A stretch of DNA of 64,000 nt from Thioclava dalianensis. GTDB taxonomy: Bacteria; Pseudomonadota; Alphaproteobacteria; Rhodobacterales; Rhodobacteraceae. The notes below the pieces were generated by a model. It ran no database searches. It was not told where the DNA came from and saw only the letters and a list, made by a program, of their open reading frames with translations. Made by a program: the position numbers and the translations under genes. Below are positions 37,624 through 45,483 of this stretch, piece after piece. Location of the stretch: the NCBI RefSeq assembly GCF_000715505.1, contig NZ_JHEH01000002.1, positions 124,001-188,000 on the forward strand. Direction: 5' to 3'. Each line of letters begins with the position of its first letter. The stretch's first letter is position 1.

Positions 37624-38796
37624 TCAGGTCTCGAGTTGCGTGGCTGCAGCATCGAGGCGCTGGACGGCCTCTGCGAGATCCGCCTCGGAGATGTTGAGCG
37701 CAGGCAGCAGGCGCAGGACATTGTCTGCCGCCGGGACCGTGAGCAAGGCCTGATCATAGGCGGCGGCCACCAGATCTGTGGGCGCACGCTTGCATTTGAG
37801 CCCGAGCATCAGGCCGGTCCCCCGCACGCTTTCGAACGTGTCGGGATGGGCCGCGATCAGTCCTTCGAGCTTCTGACGCAGGAAGCCCGCGCGAGCATTG
37901 ACCTGTTCGAGGAAGGCGGGATCGGTGACGATCTCCATGACCTTGCCGCCCACAGCGCAGCCCAGCGGGTTGCCGCCATAGGTCGAGCCATGGGTGCCCG
38001 CGACCATGCCGGAGGCCGCCTCTTCGGTGGCCAGCACCGCGCCCAGCGGGAAGCCCCCGCCGATGCCCTTGGCGACCATCATGATATCGGGGGTGATGCC
38101 CGACCATTCATGGGCAAACAGCTTGCCGGTACGCCCGACCCCGCATTGCACCTCGTCGAAGATCAAGAGCGCGCCGGTCCGCTCGCACAGATCGCGCAGC
38201 CCCTTGAGACATTGATCGGGCACCGGACGGATACCGCCCTCGCCCTGCACCGGCTCGATCAGGATCGCCGCGGTCTTGTCCGAGACAGCCGCGGTGAGCG
38301 CGTCGTGATCGGCCCAAGGCAATTGCGTGAAGCCGGGCAGCAGCGGGCCGAAACCCTTGACCATCTTTTCGGCATGGGGGACGGCCGAGATCGCGCCGGT
38401 CGAGCGGCCATGGAAGGCACCCTCGAAGGTGATGATCTCGGAGCGGTCCTCGCCCTTGGAGGACCAATATTTCCGCGCCATCTTGATTGCGAGCTCCGCC
38501 GCCTCGGTGCCCGAATTGGTGAAGAAAACGGTGTCGGCAAAGCTGTGCTCGACCAGCATCTCCGCCAGCTTCTCCTGCTGCGGGATCTGGTAGAGGTTGG
38601 AGACATGCCAGAGCCGTTGCGCCTGCTCGGTCAGGGTGGCCACCAGCTCGGGCGCTGCGTGGCCCAGCACGTTCACCGCAATGCCTGCGCCCATATCGAG
38701 AAATCGGCGGCCATCGGCGGTCTCCAACCAGGAACCTTCGCCTTTGACGAAAGCAAGCGGCGCGCGATTATATGTCGGCAGGACAGAGGGGATCAT
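37624..38796 (-). CDS. argD: Acetylornithine aminotransferase family protein
   Basis: 390-residue PLP class III aminotransferase converting N-acetylglutamate semialdehyde to acetylornithine. It has [14 protein letters not shown] near residue 95, F-H-G-R-S-T-G near 125, [11 protein letters not shown] near 210 and the PLP lysine in [10 protein letters not shown] near 240. GGAGA about eight bases before ATG 38796 supports the start. Adjacent argF supports the arginine role rather than GABA or succinylornithine transamination. Confidence 0.92.
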   Translation of the reverse strand: MIPSVLPTYNRAPLAFVKGEGSWLETADGRRFLDMGAGIAVNVLGHAAPELVATLTEQAQRLWHVSNLYQIPQQEKLAEMLVEHSFADTVFFTNSGTEAAELAIKMARKYWSSKGEDRSEIITFEGAFHGRSTGAISAVPHAEKMVKGFGPLLPGFTQLPWADHDALTAAVSDKTAAILIEPVQGEGGIRPVPDQCLKGLRDLCERTGALLIFDEVQCGVGRTGKLFAHEWSGITPDIMMVAKGIGGGFPLGAVLATEEAASGMVAGTHGSTYGGNPLGCAVGGKVMEIVTDPAFLEQVNARAGFLRQKLEGLIAAHPDTFESVRGTGLMLGLKCKRAPTDLVAAAYDQALLTVPAADNVLRLLPALNISEADLAEAVQRLDAAATQLET

Positions 38797-39036
38797 CTCT
38801 TGGGTCTCCGGGAAAAGGAAGGCCAAGGGGTGCAACAGGCCGCGTGTCCTGTCAACACTCATGGCCTTCGGTCAGCGATTTGGGAAAGTGGCTCAGGCCA
38901 CGGCAGATCGGACGTCAGGCGCGTGAGCGGCGGCGTCGGGGAGCTGTGATATATGCAGTCCGTGCGATCATGGCGGCAAGCATTAGCCGCGCGCCGGGGC
39001 TGTGTAAAGTCCCAATGCGCGCGGCTTTTGTGCAGA

Positions 39037-39831
39037 TCAGGCTTTCATCCGGTAGCCGATGCGCAGCCAGTACCAAGCCAGCGCCAGCACCAGAACGATT
39101 GCCGGGCCCACGACCGCCACACCATGCCAGGGCGAGCTGTCCGAGACACCCAGGAAGCCGTAGCGCGCGCCGTCGATCAGGTAGAAGACCGGGTTGTAAT
39201 GGGTCAGGATCTGAAAGCCCGGCGGCAGTGCTTTGGCCGAGTAGAACGTGCCCGAGAGGAACGACAGCGGGGTGATGATGAAGTTGGTGATCGCGGCCAT
39301 CTGGTCGAATTTCTCGGCGAAGACAGCGGCGAGGATGCCAAGCCCGCCCATGAAGGTCGCGCCCAGCACGACCCATGTGATTGCCCAGAACGGATGCGCA
39401 ATCCCCTGCCCCAATGCGAGAAAGAGACCAAGTGCGATCACCACCGCCACCAAGAGGGAGCGCGCGATGGCACCCACAAGATAGCCCACGAGGATCTCCC
39501 ACGGGGCCAGCGGCGGCATCAGAGTGTCGATGATATTGCCCTGCACCTTGGCAATCACGATCGAGCTGGAAGTGTTGGCGAAGGCGTTCTGGATCACCGT
39601 CATCATCAAGATGCCCGGCGCGATGAAATGCAGGAAGTCCACGCCCATCACGGGCGCACGCCCCTTGCCGAAGGCCAGAGCGAAGACCGTCAGAAACAGC
39701 CCCGCCGTGATCAGCGGCGCGAGCACCGTTTGTTGCCAGACCGCCATGAAGCGGCTGATTTCGCGCTGGCCGAGGCTGCGCATTCCAAGCCAGTTCACCG
39801 CTCCGAAGCGGCGTATTCCGATCTCTTGCAT
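39037..39831 (-). CDS. ABC-2 type transporter permease
   Basis: 264-residue membrane protein with six hydrophobic helices, similar to NodJ/YadH-type ABC-2 permeases. Typical features are the N-terminal amphipathic stretch, F-L-H-F-I-A-P-G-I-L-M-M near residue 65, I-A-K-V-Q-G-N-I-I-D-T-L-M-P-P-L near 95, the P-L-S-F-L-S-G-T-F-Y-S region and Y-N-P-V-F-Y-L-I-D-G-A-R-Y near 210. No ATPase gene lies beside it, so its partner is encoded elsewhere. Substrate unknown. Start ATG 39831; longer frames run through gcrA antisense. Confidence 0.88.
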   Translation of the reverse strand: MQEIGIRRFGAVNWLGMRSLGQREISRFMAVWQQTVLAPLITAGLFLTVFALAFGKGRAPVMGVDFLHFIAPGILMMTVIQNAFANTSSSIVIAKVQGNIIDTLMPPLAPWEILVGYLVGAIARSLLVAVVIALGLFLALGQGIAHPFWAITWVVLGATFMGGLGILAAVFAEKFDQMAAITNFIITPLSFLSGTFYSAKALPPGFQILTHYNPVFYLIDGARYGFLGVSDSSPWHGVAVVGPAIVLVLALAWYWLRIGYRMKA

Positions 39832-40003
39832 GAGTATCTCCCGTCCTTGAGGCGCATCTAGCACGCAATCTAGACCTGTCCAACGCGCGCGCCCTTGAAA
39901 ATCGTGGTCCGCGATTGTATCTGTGCGCCTTCGAGTTAAAATGCGATCAGCACGCATGTCAGGCGCCGCACAGGCGGAGCCCGAGAGAAATGAGAGGCAC
40001 CCC

Positions 40004-40597
40004 ATGTCCTGGACCGATGAACGCGTAGAGCTGCTCAAGAAGATGTGGTCCGAGGGCCAATCCGCGAGCCAGATCGCCAAGGAGTTGGGCGGGGTGACGC
40101 GCAACGCGGTGATCGGCAAGGTGCATCGCCTTGGCCTGTCCAACCGCGCAGGCGGTGCCGCCGAGCCTGCCAAGCCCGAGCCCAAGGCAAAGCCTGAAAA
40201 GGTCGAGACCAAGCCCGCAAGGCCGGCCGAGCCCAAGGTCGAGGAAAAGCCCGCCCCTGCAGCAGCCGCGACCGCCAAGCCCGAGCCCGCTCAGCCCGCG
40301 ACACCCTCGCCTGCCCGCCGCGCGATCATTCCCGCCGGTCAGCCACTGCCGCCGCAGCCTTCGGCCAATGAGATTGACCCGGCCGCGCTGGCCAAGGTCG
40401 GCGAGGTCGAGAAACACGCCAAGAAGCTTGGCCTGATGGAGCTGACGGAGCGCACCTGCAAATGGCCGATTGGCGATCCGGCCACCGAAGATTTCTGGTT
40501 CTGCGGTCTTCCGAGCCAATCGGGCAAGCCTTATTGCGAGGCGCATGTCGGCGTGGCCTTCCAGCCGATGAGTTCGCGCCGCGACCGCCGGCGCTAA
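40004..40597 (+). CDS. gcrA: GcrA cell-cycle regulator
   Basis: 197-residue alphaproteobacterial regulator that binds methylated GANTC promoters and sigma-70 RNA polymerase. The N-terminal HTH is W-T-D-E-R-V-E-L-L-K-K-M-W ... S-A-S-Q-I-A-K-E-L-G-G-V-T-R-N-A-V-I-G-K. A Pro/Lys/Glu/Ala-rich linker (about 48-110) follows, then the conserved C-terminal domain with C-K-W-P-I-G-D-P and F-W-F-C-G. ATG 40004 has AGAGG upstream. It is followed by repeat copy 4 and rimO. Confidence 0.93.
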   Translation: MSWTDERVELLKKMWSEGQSASQIAKELGGVTRNAVIGKVHRLGLSNRAGGAAEPAKPEPKAKPEKVETKPARPAEPKVEEKPAPAAAATAKPEPAQPATPSPARRAIIPAGQPLPPQPSANEIDPAALAKVGEVEKHAKKLGLMELTERTCKWPIGDPATEDFWFCGLPSQSGKPYCEAHVGVAFQPMSSRRDRRR

Positions 40598-40609
40598 GCG
40601 GTGGAGCGA

Positions 40610-40671
40610 GGGGGCTGTCTGCCCCCGGCGCTGACGCGCCTCCCCCCGAGGATATTTTCGTCAAGAGGAAG
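40610..40671 (+). repeat. Dispersed intergenic hairpin repeat, copy 4
   Basis: GGGGGCTGTCTGCCCCC (40610-40626), a short variable GC segment (GGCGCTGACGCGCCT), then CCCCCGAGGATATTTT and CGTCAAGAGGAAG. It matches copy 3 and sits between gcrA and rimO. Confidence 0.85.
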
Positions 40672-40716
40672 TGAGGGGCCGTGCGAGCGGGCAACCTCCA
40701 CACTGCGAGGCCTGCG

Positions 40717-42102
40717 ATGAGCACCAACCCACCCGACCTGCGCCCCGATCTGGCGCCCCGCGCGCGGATCGCGGATGCCCCCCGTCCCGGTCAGCCGGTG
40801 ATCGGGATGGTCTCGCTTGGCTGCCCCAAGGCGCTTGTCGATAGCGAGCGGATCCTGACGCGGCTGCGCGCCGAGGGCTATGCGATCTCGCCCGATTACG
40901 CGGGCGCCGATGCGGTGATCGTGAACACCTGCGGCTTTCTCGACAGCGCCAAGGCCGAGAGCCTTGAGGCGATTGGCGAAGCTCTGTCCGAAAATGGGCG
41001 GGTGATCGTGACCGGCTGTCTGGGGGCCGAGCCCGATTACATCACGGGCGCGCATCCCTCGGTGCTGGCGGTGACCGGACCGCATCAATATGAGCAGGTG
41101 CTCGATGCGGTGCATGGCGCGGTGCCGCCCGATCCCGACCCTTTCGTCGATCTTTTGCCCGCGACCGGCGTATCGCTGACGCCGCGCCATTACAGCTATC
41201 TCAAGATCTCCGAGGGCTGTAACCACAAATGCAAATTCTGCATCATTCCCGATATGCGCGGGCGGCTTGTGTCGCGCCCGGCCCATGCGGTGATCCGCGA
41301 GGCTGAAAAGCTGGTCGAGGCGGGTGTGCGCGAATTGCTGGTGATCAGCCAGGATACCTCGGCCTATGGCGTGGATATCAAGCATGCTACGGCGCGCGAC
41401 CATCGCGCCCATATCACCGATCTGGCGCGCGATCTGGGGTCTTTGGGCGCTTGGGTGCGGTTGCACTACGTCTATCCCTATCCGCATGTGCGCGACCTGA
41501 TCCCGCTGATGGCGGAGAGCCATGAAAACGGTGGCGGCGTGCTGCCCTATCTCGATATCCCGTTCCAGCACGCGCATCCCGATGTGCTCAAGCGGATGGC
41601 GCGGCCCGCGGCTTCGGCGCGCACGCTGGACGAGATCGCGGCGTGGCGGGCCACGTGCCCCGATATCACCCTGCGCTCGACCTTCATTGTGGGGTATCCC
41701 GGCGAAACCGAGGCCGAGTTCCAGTATCTGCTCGATTGGATGGATGAGGCGCAGCTCGACCGGGTCGGCTGTTTTCAGTATGAAAACGTGGACGGTGCGC
41801 GCTCCAACGCCCTGCCCGATCATGTGCCCGATGAGGTCAAGCAGGATCGCTGGGACCGTTTCATGCAAAAGGCGCAGGCGATCTCCGAGGCGAAGCTGCA
41901 AGCCAAGGTCGGCACACGCCAGCAGGTGATCGTGGATTCGGTGGATGCCGAGGGGGCGACCTGCCGCACCAAGGCCGATGCGCCCGAGATCGACGGCAAC
42001 CTCTTTATCGACGAAGGCTTCGAGGGGCTCGCACCGGGCGATCTCGTGGATGTCGAGGTTGACGAGGCCAGCGATTATGACCTTTGGGGGCGGTTGGTCT
42101 AG
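40717..42102 (+). CDS. rimO: Ribosomal protein uS12 methylthiotransferase
   Basis: 461-residue radical SAM enzyme that methylthiolates Asp88 of ribosomal protein S12. It has the N-terminal UPF0004 domain with Cys in S-L-G-C-P-K, N-T-C-G-F and T-G-C-L-G, the radical SAM motif C-N-H-K-C-K-F-C near residue 170, and the C-terminal TRAM domain (about 390-461). S-L-G-C-P-K and D-T-S-A-Y-G distinguish RimO from MiaB. ATG 40717 is chosen over an upstream frame start by family length. Confidence 0.95.
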   Translation: MSTNPPDLRPDLAPRARIADAPRPGQPVIGMVSLGCPKALVDSERILTRLRAEGYAISPDYAGADAVIVNTCGFLDSAKAESLEAIGEALSENGRVIVTGCLGAEPDYITGAHPSVLAVTGPHQYEQVLDAVHGAVPPDPDPFVDLLPATGVSLTPRHYSYLKISEGCNHKCKFCIIPDMRGRLVSRPAHAVIREAEKLVEAGVRELLVISQDTSAYGVDIKHATARDHRAHITDLARDLGSLGAWVRLHYVYPYPHVRDLIPLMAESHENGGGVLPYLDIPFQHAHPDVLKRMARPAASARTLDEIAAWRATCPDITLRSTFIVGYPGETEAEFQYLLDWMDEAQLDRVGCFQYENVDGARSNALPDHVPDEVKQDRWDRFMQKAQAISEAKLQAKVGTRQQVIVDSVDAEGATCRTKADAPEIDGNLFIDEGFEGLAPGDLVDVEVDEASDYDLWGRLV

Positions 42103-42136
42103 GCCACCCCCTCCCCTCCGCGTCGCGTCGCGTCGA

Positions 42137-42898
42137 TCAGACGGCACCGTCGGTGTCGATATGCACCACCGTGCCGCAATGTTTGCAATGAACCGCGTCG
42201 GCGTCATGCAGGCTCAAGCCGCAGGTCTCGCATTCATGACGGATCTTGGTGGGCCGGAACAGCACCTGCGCGAGACGCAAAAACAGCGTCACGCCGAAGA
42301 TCATGATGAGAACCGCGAGCATCCGCCCCCATTCGCCTTTCGGGGTGATGTCGCCGAACCCGGTTGTCGTCAGCGTCGTCACGGTAAAATAGAGCGCATC
42401 CGAATAGTTGTCGATCTGGGGATTGATCCGCACCTGCGTCGCATAGATGAACCCGGTCATCACGAAGAGAAAAACGCACAGGTTAATCGCGGCCAGCACG
42501 ACCTCTTGGTTGCGGCGGAAAAAGGCAAAATCCGCACGCAGCCGCGCGACAAGCTGATAGGTGTGCAACAGCCGCAAGGTGCGCATGATCCGCAGAAAGC
42601 CAAGCCCTTCCCCGGCAATCGGCGCAAGAAACGAGGCGATAGCCACGAGATCCGCCAAAGTCGTCAACTGCGTCCAGAAGCGCCATTTCCCCTTGGTGAT
42701 CGCAAAGCGCGCGGCGAAATCGCATACGATCACCAAGCCGATCAGCGCATCCACCCATTCGATCCAGATTTGGCCCGGGAAGAACGAGCTGACGATCACG
42801 AAGCAGATCGTGATCAGATCGAAGCCCAGCAGCGCATAACGGAAGCGATGCGCCTCAGCGCGATCAGAGTCGTAGAGCGTTTTGAGAAGGTCGAGCAT
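42137..42898 (-). CDS. Voltage-gated-like potassium channel with a C-terminal zinc ribbon
   Basis: 253 residues: six membrane helices in the Kv order, an S4 helix with spaced Arg (L-R-I-M-R-T-L-R-L-L), the pore helix Y-F-T-V-T-T-L-T and selectivity filter T-T-G-F-G-D near residue 185, then S6. After about residue 215 the cytoplasmic tail holds C-E-T-C ... C-K-H-C, a four-Cys zinc ribbon. The channel should carry K+ across the inner membrane. The zinc ribbon in place of an RCK or cNMP domain is unusual and may sense metal or redox state. Confidence 0.88.
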   Translation of the reverse strand: MLDLLKTLYDSDRAEAHRFRYALLGFDLITICFVIVSSFFPGQIWIEWVDALIGLVIVCDFAARFAITKGKWRFWTQLTTLADLVAIASFLAPIAGEGLGFLRIMRTLRLLHTYQLVARLRADFAFFRRNQEVVLAAINLCVFLFVMTGFIYATQVRINPQIDNYSDALYFTVTTLTTTGFGDITPKGEWGRMLAVLIMIFGVTLFLRLAQVLFRPTKIRHECETCGLSLHDADAVHCKHCGTVVHIDTDGAV

Positions 42899-42996
42899 TG
42901 CAAATCCTATCGGTTTCTCGACCGATAGCTGGTTTGCCCGGCTCTGGCAAAGGCGGTGGAGAGCCGACCGGCAGCAAGCGCGTGGCCCTGAATCTA

Positions 42997-43025
42997 GAAA
43001 GCGGCCCCCGGGGGGGACCGCTTTT
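42997..43025 (-). terminator. Terminator after exported repeat protein A
   Basis: On the minus strand AAAGCGG-T-CCCCC pairs with GGGGG-CCGCTTT. The AAAGCGG arm sequence recurs in the terminator at 43854, consistent with duplication of the whole unit. Confidence 0.7.
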
Positions 43026-43098
43026 CGGGCGCGCTACACTCGGATCCAACGGGGAGCCGACGCTGCGCCAAGGCACTGGTTACTCGGTGTGAGCGCGA

Positions 43099-43593
43099 TC
43101 AGCTCGCAGTAGCGTTATCGATCACGTAGCTCACGTCAGTCATGTTGTCGTTTTGAGCCGACTGATTGATCCGCTCAAGCTGCGCTTGGGTGAAATCGGT
43201 CGGGTTCAGGTTCAACTCCTCAGCAAGCTGGGTTTTGCCCTGATTGGTTGCACCAACGCCGGGGCCACCGGGCAGACGGTTTTCGTGGTTGACGTAGAAG
43301 TTCACCTGCGAGATGTCGCCGTCGCGGGCGGCCCGGAGAATGTTTTGCAGCTCGTTCGCGCTGTAGCTGTCGGGGTTGATATTACCCAAACCTGCGAAGG
43401 TTTGCAGCTGAGCGGCCAGCTGGGTTTTGCCCTGATTGGTCGCGCCGAGCGTCGCGGTATCAGATGCAACCGAATGGACATACATGGGCGGAGCGATGAC
43501 GCCATACTGGCTCGTTTCGGCAGATGCCACGCCAGCGGTGCCAGCGGCCAGAGCGAAAGCCGCGAGAGCGGTGTAAACAGAATTGCGGGTCAT
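43099..43593 (-). CDS. Exported NQGK-module protein A (uncharacterised family)
   Basis: 164 residues: signal peptide (1-25, ending A-S-A), the shared G-V-I-A-P-P-M-Y stretch, then two copies of a module of about 60 residues. Each begins G-A-T-N-Q-G-K-T-Q-L-A (NQGK at 53-56 and 117-120) and continues through an (A/T)xxL helix to an aromatic-Val strand (F-Y-V-N-H, S-Y-V-I-D). It has no Cys and no catalytic motif I recognise. AAGGAGG lies before ATG 43593. It is the right-hand neighbour's paralogue, with its own promoter and terminator. Function unknown; probably periplasmic or secreted. Confidence 0.85.
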   Translation of the reverse strand: MTRNSVYTALAAFALAAGTAGVASAETSQYGVIAPPMYVHSVASDTATLGATNQGKTQLAAQLQTFAGLGNINPDSYSANELQNILRAARDGDISQVNFYVNHENRLPGGPGVGATNQGKTQLAEELNLNPTDFTQAQLERINQSAQNDNMTDVSYVIDNATAS

Positions 43594-43650
43594 GATGACC
43601 TCCTTGGGTGATAGTTAAAATCTCGGCGGCGCTTCGTCGCCAGTGATCCT

Positions 43651-43679
43651 GATATAGGACAACAATTTCGATAGATAAC
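43651..43679 (-). promoter_or_regulatory. Candidate promoter of exported protein A
   Basis: Minus strand: GTTATC, 17 bases, TATATC, about 57 bases before the start codon. The same arrangement with the same spacing is kept upstream of gene B, which argues that it is functional. The -35 hexamer does not match the housekeeping consensus well. Confidence 0.5.
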
Positions 43680-43853
43680 CGCAAAAATAAACCAGAACTT
43701 GTGCGATAATGCGCATATATTTTGGGAACCAAATCCGACAGACGATTTGCGCTAAACCTCTGAAACGGAGCGCATTATCAGGAAACATCTTCGTCACGTC
43801 CGCGGCTCTGCGGACGCGGAACGCCCACTGTGCAAGGTGCGATGCCAAATAGT

Positions 43854-43883
43854 AGAAAGCGGCCCCGGATGGGACCGCTTTTC
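43854..43883 (-). terminator. Terminator after exported repeat protein B
   Basis: Minus strand AAAGCGG-T-CCC, loop, GGG-GCCGCTTT followed by CT. It uses the same outer arm as the terminator of gene A. Confidence 0.7.
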
Positions 43884-43948
43884 TGGTATGCCGTGCGTGG
43901 ATCCGACAGGAGACGCAGGACATGTTTCGCTTGAGCTAGGCGCTACGA

Positions 43949-44440
43949 TCAGATCGCGTTATTGCCGGTGAGCGCATAGCTGGCATCCGTCAAGTTGCTA
44001 TGCATGGCCGAGTTATCTGCACGCCCGAGTTGGCTCATGGTGTAAGTCGTGGGCTGCAGTTTCATCTGATTCGCTAGCTGCGATTTGCCCTGATTGGTTC
44101 CACCGACACCGGGGCCACCGGGCAGACGGTCTTGATGCTGAACGTAGTAGCTCACTTGCGACGTATTCCCGACACGCGCAGCTTCCACGATGTTTTGCAG
44201 CTCGTTTGCGGTATAGTTGGCGGGATTGATGTTGCGCAGGCCCGGGAAGGTCTGAAGCTGTGCGGCAAGTTGGGTTTTGCCCTGATTGGTCCCGCCGAGC
44301 ACCGTATCGCTGGCGGCAACCGAGTGGGCATACATCGGCGGTGCGATAACACCGAGCTGATCACCGGCCGAAGCCATGCCAGCGGTACCAGCGGTGAGGA
44401 TGAAAGCGGCGAGAGCGGTATAAACGGAATTGCGGGTCAT
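43949..44440 (-). CDS. Exported NQGK-module protein B (uncharacterised family)
   Basis: 163 residues, a close paralogue of protein A. The first 20 residues differ at only two positions (M-T-R-N-S-V-Y-T-A-L-A-A-F at the start), and G-V-I-A-P-P-M-Y follows the signal cleavage. Modules carry NQGK at 52-55 and 116-119, joined by the same R-L-P-G-G-P-G-V-G linker. The second module is more diverged at its C-terminus. ATG 44440 has GAAGGAGG upstream; a longer frame reaches the next terminator and is not supported. It likely arose with A by tandem duplication. Confidence 0.85.
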   Translation of the reverse strand: MTRNSVYTALAAFILTAGTAGMASAGDQLGVIAPPMYAHSVAASDTVLGGTNQGKTQLAAQLQTFPGLRNINPANYTANELQNIVEAARVGNTSQVSYYVQHQDRLPGGPGVGGTNQGKSQLANQMKLQPTTYTMSQLGRADNSAMHSNLTDASYALTGNNAI

Positions 44441-44499
44441 GATGACCTCCTTCGCATGAAGAATAACTATCTCGGCGGCATTTCGTCGCCAGTGATCCA

Positions 44500-44528
44500 A
44501 ATATAGGCCTGCGATATCGGCAGATAAC
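44500..44528 (-). promoter_or_regulatory. Candidate promoter of exported protein B
   Basis: Minus strand: GTTATC, 17 bases, TATATT, matching the element upstream of gene A in sequence, spacing and distance to the gene. Confidence 0.5.
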
Positions 44529-44814
44529 TGCCAGAAATGCCTCCGAATTGCGCTTTGACGCACATATTTCCCGGGAACTATTTTTAAGATCATTTTTCCG
44601 AACAAACATCTGATAATAAACAACTTAATCGGAACATCGTTACATCAGAAACAAGCTCCCACCGGATCGCCAGCCGATTGTTTCAAAAATTTCTGCACCA
44701 GTCGCGCGAATGCGACAGACCGTGTGCGATGCGATACCGGAGAAATGGGTGCAGCTCCGTTGCTTCAACGCGCCGCTTGACCGCAACACCGCAAAACTGG
44801 CCCGCAGCAGACAT

Positions 44815-44845
44815 GGAAACGGCCCCCCGAAGGGAGCCGTTTCGT
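44815..44845 (-). terminator. Terminator after exported repeat protein C
   Basis: Minus strand GAAACGGCTCCC pairs with GGG-GGGCCGTTTC across a short TTC-containing loop, 26 bases after the stop. Confidence 0.7.
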
Positions 44846-44870
44846 GCGTATAGTGCGAGACCCGTCTGGA

Positions 44871-45209
44871 TCAGGCTTGCGAGCCGAGAACCGGCTGCGG
44901 AGCGACGTGAACCGGCACACGGTTGGTGTGGTTGATCACGTAGTTCGCCTCGGTGATGTTGTTGTTTTCAAGCGCACGCTGGATGCGGATCAATTCGGCT
45001 GCGGTGTAATCGGTCGCGTTCAGGCCGAGCTGAGCGGCGAGCTGCGATTTACCTTGGCTGGTTTGACCCAGACCCGCGCCTTCGCTGGGAGCCGAGATGG
45101 TGGCGTCCATCGACGGTGCGATCACGCCGAGCGCGTCGCTCGAAGAAGCGGCAGCAAACGAGGTGGACAGGGCAAGGGCAATGACGGAAGTCGTGATAAG
45201 CGTTTTCAT
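44871..45209 (-). CDS. Exported single NQGK-module protein C (uncharacterised family)
   Basis: 112 residues: signal peptide (M-K-T-L-I-T-T-S-V-I..., cleavage near F-A-A-A-S), the shared L-G-V-I-A-P-S-M stretch, then one module: G-Q-T-S-Q-G-K-S-Q-L-A-A-Q-L (SQGK at 51-54), Y-T-A-A-E-L-I-R-I-Q, and Y-V-I-N-H-T-N-R-V-P. It has the same architecture as A and B but a single module and a different leader, so it is an older paralogue. GGAGAG precedes ATG 45209. Function unknown. Confidence 0.85.
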   Translation of the reverse strand: MKTLITTSVIALALSTSFAAASSSDALGVIAPSMDATISAPSEGAGLGQTSQGKSQLAAQLGLNATDYTAAELIRIQRALENNNITEANYVINHTNRVPVHVAPQPVLGSQA

Positions 45210-45370
45210 ATTTTCTCTCCTAAGAACCATACTGGTTAAACTGTGCTGCAGGCGGTGCGCCGGGGGAGGAGCGCCGTTGCTGCGAAGCGTGATAATCATC
45301 TAGGTTCGTTCATGTGTGCAGAAAACGGCAGCTTTACACAGCTTACTGTGCGCCATCGCGCAAAGTTTTT

Positions 45371-45399
45371 TTGACAGTTTTGCGAAGGCCCGACGTAGG
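45371..45399 (+). promoter_or_regulatory. Candidate promoter of ettA
   Basis: A perfect TTGACA (45371-45376) with a 17-base spacer to CGTAGG. The -10 is poor, so only the -35 is convincing. About 85 bases remain to the start codon. Confidence 0.35.
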
Positions 45400-45483
45400 C
45401 GGTTCGCAGATGCGACGCCCCCTTTCCCTGAGCCCGCTTTCCTAATAGAAGGCGCCAAATCCCAAATTCCCATGAGGTGCACG

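Larger units (their letters stand above)
43594..43948. other. Regulatory interval between exported proteins A and B
   Basis: 355 bases holding the promoter and leader of gene A and the terminator of gene B. The first 140 bases align closely with the matching interval upstream of gene B (44441-44590), including TCTCGGCGGC, TCGTCGCCAGTGATCC and ATATAGG. No gene found. Confidence 0.6.
44441..44870. other. Regulatory interval between exported proteins B and C
   Basis: 430 bases. It holds the promoter and leader of gene B (44441-44600), an AT-rich stretch around 44560-44640 and the terminator of gene C (44815-44845). No supportable gene; a plus-strand frame at 44678-44935 has no features. Confidence 0.55.

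Noticed and set aside
42118-42136. CGCGT repeated three times after rimO
   Set aside because: Too short a tandem repeat to mean much in a 64% GC genome.
40594-42207. 537-codon frame antisense to rimO
   Set aside because: Shadow of rimO; its end encodes the reverse reading of the dispersed repeat ([10 protein letters not shown]), a known type of spurious frame.
43099-45209. CRISPR or DNA-level repeat array
   Set aside because: The repeats are protein modules in coding sequence, with diverged DNA and no spacers.
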